From Candolleomyces eurysporus (taxonomy: Eukaryota > Basidiomycota > Agaricomycetes > Agaricales > Psathyrellaceae), in NCBI GenBank assembly GCA_027579435.1, contig JANBPK010001241.1:1-50207 (forward strand): a stretch of DNA of 50,207 nucleotides, given 5' to 3'. The translations under genes were made by a program, and so were the position numbers. Positions 45,801-50,207 of the stretch are shown one piece after another. The notes under the pieces were generated by a model that was given only the letters and a program-made list of their open reading frames with translations, was not told the DNA's origin and did no database searches. Every line of letters starts with the position of its first letter. Within the stretch, counting starts at the first letter, position 1.

Positions 45801-48231
45801 CTAGAGCTCATCACTGGAATCCGAATCTAGTTTTTGTTGTCTTCTGCGTTCATCTTTGTCCCGGTTGAAATCATTCTCCCACTTCTTGACAAATTCGCTT
45901 ATGACCGAAGCAGCCTCAGGCCTTCGGGCCTAAAAATACAACAAAACTGATTTCAGAAGTGCCTGAATGCAAGGAAGGATGACTCACTTTCAGGAGGTCA
46001 GTGAAATTACCCAGATCCATTACCCAGCCTTCGAAATCGCCAGAAATGTATCCACTCTTACGATGCAGCAGAGGCAACAAGCTGTCGATTTTCTGCCATC
46101 CGCCGTTTTGGGTGAAGCGAACGACTTCATCGCCATCAATAGCATTGGCGCCGCCCAAGAAGCTCGGCAGGCCGTCGACAGCATCTTCCAGAGAACGCCT
46201 ATAAAGTTTTGGGAGAGGGAGCTCCTCCCAACGGGCCGGTACTAAAACAGAGGGTTATAAATCCTGCCAGTAACCAGCCAGGAATCACGCACGAGAGTCA
46301 AAGTCCAACGGACATTCGATGATGTGTTGCATGAAGCAGCTTGCGAGGTGCGTGTAAACCCGAGATTCCGGTACAAACAAGTCTTTTGCACGACTTGATT
46401 CTTCCAAGAAGTCGGAGAAGGATTTGTGGTAAAGACGCAGATGCAAATCACCATCTTCACCCGTTTCGAGAGCCACAAGGGAACGGAGGTCCGAGATTAG
46501 AGTTTCTTCGGCCCTGGCTTCCAGGCATAGCAGTGCAGATAAAAGATCTGCTGCAGGGTCCATGGAGATGACATAAAGATGATACCCAGTAACAGCCATA
46601 TGGTGCGCTCTGAACAGCAAAAGAAAGTCGCGTCTGTGATGCCTATCAACAGCTTCGTACGCGTTCTTTGCCCCCAACAAAATGTTGGTATAAAGCTTGT
46701 CAAGTGCCTCAAATGGCCGTATCCCTTGTCCTTCGCGTGGCGTCCAGGTGAGGATGATCTTCAGCCTCTCCACGGGTGAATCTCGACGCTCTGATATGTA
46801 CTTGTAGGCCGTCGCGACGTAGATGAACTGCCCCGACGCTGCTCGAACCAAGGTCTCGATGTCGCCCTCGCTGAACCATTGGGGGTTTCCAATGCGTAGG
46901 CCGATATCTTCGAATCTCCTCCGCAGGTATCGATGCATATCCCCAGAGGCGTCGTACTTGTGACTGAGCTGAATGTGGTATGCTGCCTCGCGTAGAAGCC
47001 CACCAGGTTCCAGCGCGGTGTGGATAGCCCATTCTGGCCTGCTGGCAATGAAAACGCGGAAAGGGAGGTCGTTGTCGAGAATGCAGTGTTTAATGGCTGC
47101 CAATAACTCTTCTTGTTGATCTTCAGCACGCCGTCGATCGTCAACGTTGACGGGGATAATGCCTGAAGTGGTGTTTAGTTCCCCAGTGCACTCGTCGAGG
47201 CCGTCAATGAGAATTGCGTATGGAAAGGTGTTGGTGCCAATTTGCTTACTCCTTCGGAGGCTCTCGAAAGGGCGAACAATGAGGACATCCATCTGGGACT
47301 GTAATGACCGGGAGAAAACATAGGGATCGTGCGTCACAGCAGCAGCGACAGAGCTTCGGAAGAGGTGGTTTTTTAATCCTATCTGGTAGGCAATGGTAGG
47401 GACAATAAAAGAAATGTTGTTTCGAGTGGGGTCTGCCGAAGAGAGGAAGAACGCTGCGGAAAGGATATCCGACTTGGTGCATCGTTCGGCTATGGTTTGT
47501 TGCAGCGCAGATTTCCCCGAACCTGCCGCCCCCGTCATGCACAGTAAGCGCTGAGGAGCATTAGAATCTTGGATCCATTCCATGATCTCGCCAGTGACCT
47601 CTACACGAGTGTCTTCATCGCATTTCGGAGCGTCGTATCGGGCCTTTGAGTCGTGAAGAGCGTTCGGCGCGATATTCTTCAACAGAAGTTCCCAGCCTGG
47701 ACGTCGAAGACGTGGCATCGAAGGATAATTTAGTGATACACATCTTCTTGGTCGAGCTGACATACCATCTGTCGACCTATCACCCGCACCACCTGTGATC
47801 ACAGGCGAATGGTAACCTTCGTAGTAGTGTATATCTCTCATTCGAAAGCCGCTGGCGCCGGCGAGAAATGTCGTTGGGCTGCGGTGAGCTCTTGGTACTG
47901 CGGAGTTGTCGTATGGCGGCAGCGTTGAGTGTAGCTGGTGTGGGGGTTGTGGAAGAAGGTCTCGGTCGCCGTGCATCGAGAGCCCAGCAAATTGCGAGGA
48001 TTCGACCACGTTGTTTTCGCTCTTAGATTGACGGACTGGGGGCTGAGATTCGTGGCTTTGAGGAGCCGAGTCGTGTACAGGAAGCGATAAATCGGGAACT
48101 GAGTGTGTTGAAGCTGCACTTGTGGCCCTACGCGAGTCTTGATGACGATCAACGGTAGATCTGCCACCGCGACCGCCGACAATAGAAAGGAAGCGGGACC
48201 AGAAGTGTTTCTTCTTGGACTTTGGGGGCAT
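45801..48231 (-). CDS. NACHT-domain NLR (STAND ATPase), fifth, diverged and intact
   Basis: Diverged relative of the four tandem NLRs, 750 residues. Exons are 47766..48231, 46293..47696, 45988..46241 and 45801..45929 (2253 nt, in frame); introns are 69, 51 and 58 nt at equivalent positions. Start MPPKSKKKHFWSRFLS fixes the start of the whole family. Residues 20-130 are disordered and Ser/His-rich. The segment before the NACHT domain reads FLAGASGFRMRDIHYYEG and lacks the VQIG hexapeptides. Walker A is GAAGSGKS, Walker B ILIDGLDEC, with a ~13-residue insertion after it, and later YHKSFSDFLEES. The last exon ends DSDSSDEL. The first intron is 69 nt with no stop, so retention would add 23 residues without breaking the frame. 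An upstream in-frame ATG (48369) is judged not to be the start. Confidence 0.88.
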
Positions 48232-49304
48232 CGTGCAGGGGATGGAGTGGTGATGAATGTAGGATGCAAGAAGGGAATGCTGTACTAGCACCGTGTGACG
48301 GCAGGGAGCACGAGACGTCCGTGCGGTGGCTGCGTTCGAAGCCCGAATTGGGTAGGCGCCCAAAGTCACTGGCGTCTAGGTTGTACGAGCGTCGTTGTGT
48401 GACGCTCGACTCGCCGTTTCGACAACGACGAGGTTTACGGGCCAGTCGTGTTGATCTCACTCCACGGCGTAATTCAAGGATTTTTCTTGCAGTCGGAGTT
48501 GAGTCGAATCGGAGGTTCTGGGGGAATGGATACAAAGCCAAAAGGGGACGATAAAAGCGCCATAAACACCTTCACTCGATCTCAAGGAGAGAGAGAAAGT
48601 GGGCGTTCTTTGGACCATGGTAAGTTCATTGCCGAAGCAAGTGAAATAAGGTCGGAGGTTGTGTTTCGTAGCCAGAATTGCAAAAGCTACGTAATCATCC
48701 AGTTATACTCAGTCATGGATTCACGATGCATGAGATTCGTGGAAATAGAAAGAAACTCACTATAAAACTGCAATCGAATGCAACTGGGCGATAAGTTAAC
48801 TGAACAGTAAATGGCTAGGCTGCGACGGTGAGACGCATAGTATCCCTGCATTTCAATTGTCATTGCCGGGCCATTGGCGAGCTCCTCGAACTAGATCGAG
48901 ACTCCCACAAAATTCGACCCGATAGGAATTGTGTCCCTCACTCCTCTAGTGCGTCATCCAACCCCTCTGGGACCTTGCAACAGATAGAAGGAGACGGTTT
49001 CGAAAAAGGGAAGTGTATCCTTTTATCAGAGACAAGTCACAGACCTGGGAGGACAACAGGGTCAAAAGAAATTAGAGGAATAGACCGGTATGAACTGGAT
49101 CCGTCGAAGCTCGGTGCTAGAAACGTGGACGATCTCGGAGGCGATGGTGATCCTTACGCGCATTCGCCAGGATGGTCTACCACTATATAATAAGCTGAAG
49201 TGCGGCATAAATCCGATGACACGCGACTGGTAAAGCTGGAGGGTTCACTCCCATCGACGAGATGGTCAATCACACGGCAATAGATGTAGCAGGAGGGCTA
49301 TTTT
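48232..49304. other. upstream of NLR 5, no gene
   Basis: Promoter side of NLR 5, then sequence with no supported gene. The stretch 49090-49290 is the right copy of the direct repeat, listed separately. Confidence 0.5.
49090..49290 (+). repeat. direct repeat flanking NLR 5, right copy
   Basis: Matches 45161-45385 in the same orientation over about 200 bases with small insertions and deletions. See the left copy for the shared blocks. Confidence 0.55.
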
Positions 49305-49305
49305 A

Positions 49306-49598
49306 ACCCGCTGTAACCTGTCAGACAGGTTAGATCCGTTGTGCGGGTCAATCTACCCGACGCCGGGCACATATTATGGTTCGCTATCCCTAGCTGTTCC
49401 CTGAGGCTTCTAGCAAGCCAAATTGTCTAATGGCTGCTTGGTGCTCTCTGTGACCATCTGATAAGCTGCAAATAAGCTGCTCCAGTTTTCTTCACTGCAG
49501 GATTGGTTTACTTCGGCGTCCTTCAACACTATGCGCCCCGCGTCGGGTTCAAGCAACCCGTGCGACGGATTCAACCCGTCAGACAGGTTACATCGGGT
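49306..49598. mobile_element. MITE-like element with long imperfect inverted ends
   Basis: Left arm 49306-49374 and right arm 49530-49598 are imperfect inverted complements: the left reads acccgctgtaacctgtcaga, and the reverse complement of the right reads acccgatgtaacctgtctga, continuing through a shared acccgacgc block to about 69 bases. The centre (~155 bases) has no open frame. This is the structure of a small non-autonomous DNA transposon or foldback element. No clear target-site duplication was identified, and only one copy is in the window. The arm contains a perfect short palindrome, aacctgtc-a-gacaggtt. Confidence 0.55.
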
Positions 49599-50207
49599 GA
49601 TCCCAAAAAGAGGAAACTGGGATACGATCGGATTGAAATCCCCCGCACGATAGCAAGTTCGTTTCCCTTGGCTGACGGGTGATAACATNGGGGGGAAACA
49701 ATCAGTCATGGCACGGGTTTCTCTACCCTGTCCGCACTGGTCATTTTGGCTTGTAACTCGAGATTATGGACTGGTGAAACAACCTCGTTTAGGTGGGCTT
49801 CCAGCACTCAAAAATAACAGGGACTTGGGGGATGGCAAGTAAATTTTTTTAGCTACCCAGTGAATGTTTCAACGCGTTTATCACAAAATATGTTGTTTTC
49901 AAGGTTGATGCTTGGATATTCGAACAGAGGAAGGCACGGCGCTCGCTGATCTCCATCCTTCAGGAGGCTGACGCAAGGTGGACCGTTCAAGGACCGCTCT
50001 GAAGCGAGTGGACAATGATCAGCGGGAAGGTGCGTGTCAGCCTCGATGCGAGTCTTTGTCTCTTCCAACGCACCTCCGGATCCGACTCTTGACTCTTCCC
50101 TCTCAACTCCCATCCGTCGCGTCAACTCAGTCCACCCACCATTGTGCTGATCCTCACACATATAGCTTAATCTTCACTCTCCCTGCTTCTCTCTCCCGCA
50201 GCCTGAG
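49599..50207. other. right end, nothing recognised
   Basis: About 600 bases with no supported gene; a minus-strand frame at 49853-50161 has no family features. A pyrimidine-rich stretch with a tatagctt near 50161 could be the promoter of a gene beyond the window. Confidence 0.35.

Noticed and set aside
48232..48369. Upstream ATG extending NLR 5 by 46 residues
   Set aside because: The extension has no counterpart in the paralogues, and the Met at 48231 aligns with the starts of the other NLRs.
1..50207. CRISPR arrays, bacterial operons or ribosome binding sites
   Set aside because: Intron-rich genes and fungal families show a eukaryotic nuclear sequence; no regularly spaced short repeats were found.

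Overview
The window is nuclear DNA of a filamentous basidiomycete, most likely a mushroom-forming Agaricomycete. The genes are broken by many short GT..AG introns (about 50-70 nt). The families are typical of that group: short NACHT-type NLR/STAND genes, an agaricomycete seven-helix membrane protein, two-domain GPI-anchored cupredoxins, F-box-like proteins and FMN-binding split-barrel proteins. Scattered single N bases mark low-quality consensus. Where paralogues can be compared, several of these Ns are extra bases that break a frame artificially.

Layout. (1) 0.2-16.2 kb: four tandem, same-strand copies of one NLR gene (875-3188, 4769-7044, 8078-10336, 13763-16035, all minus), each inside a duplicated block that includes its flanks. 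A seven-helix membrane protein gene (11670-13454, plus) and a possible small minus-strand remnant lie between copies 3 and 4. (2) 16.8-29.3 kb: mostly single-copy genes: an AIG1/FAR-17a-like membrane hydrolase (minus), a large disordered coiled-coil protein (plus), an unrecognised 568-residue protein (minus), a histidine acid phosphatase (plus) and an F-box-like protein (minus). (3) 30.1-44.6 kb: three copies of a secreted two-domain cupredoxin gene (minus) in duplicated blocks. Blocks B and C are each followed by a decayed copy of the unrecognised 568-residue gene. Between B and C lie a NACHT pseudogene and a tandem pair of FMN split-barrel genes. (4) 44.4-50.2 kb: gene fragments, a fifth, diverged but intact NLR (45801-48231, minus) flanked on both sides by the same sequence in direct orientation, and a small element with about 69-bp inverted ends.

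How the parts relate. The window looks like a birth-and-death region in which three unrelated cargo blocks have been duplicated and are now decaying at different rates: frameshift in NLR copy 1, lost or changed acidic tail in copies 1 and 3, nonsense codon removing the anchor of cupredoxin B, truncations of the orphan family, and a nonsense codon plus missing P-loop in the 37-kb NACHT gene. The most interesting signal is the conserved segment just upstream of the NACHT domain in the four tandem NLRs. It is a run of hexapeptides (x-N-V/I-x-x-x, three times in a row) containing the tetrapeptide VQIG, which matches the core of RHIM-type functional amyloids. It is changed to VQIA in copy 4 and replaced in the fifth gene. 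This suggests, but does not prove, an amyloid-type signalling module in a tandemly expanding immune-receptor cluster.

Gene models were built by hand from splice signals, agreement among paralogues and reading-frame arithmetic. No database search was possible.
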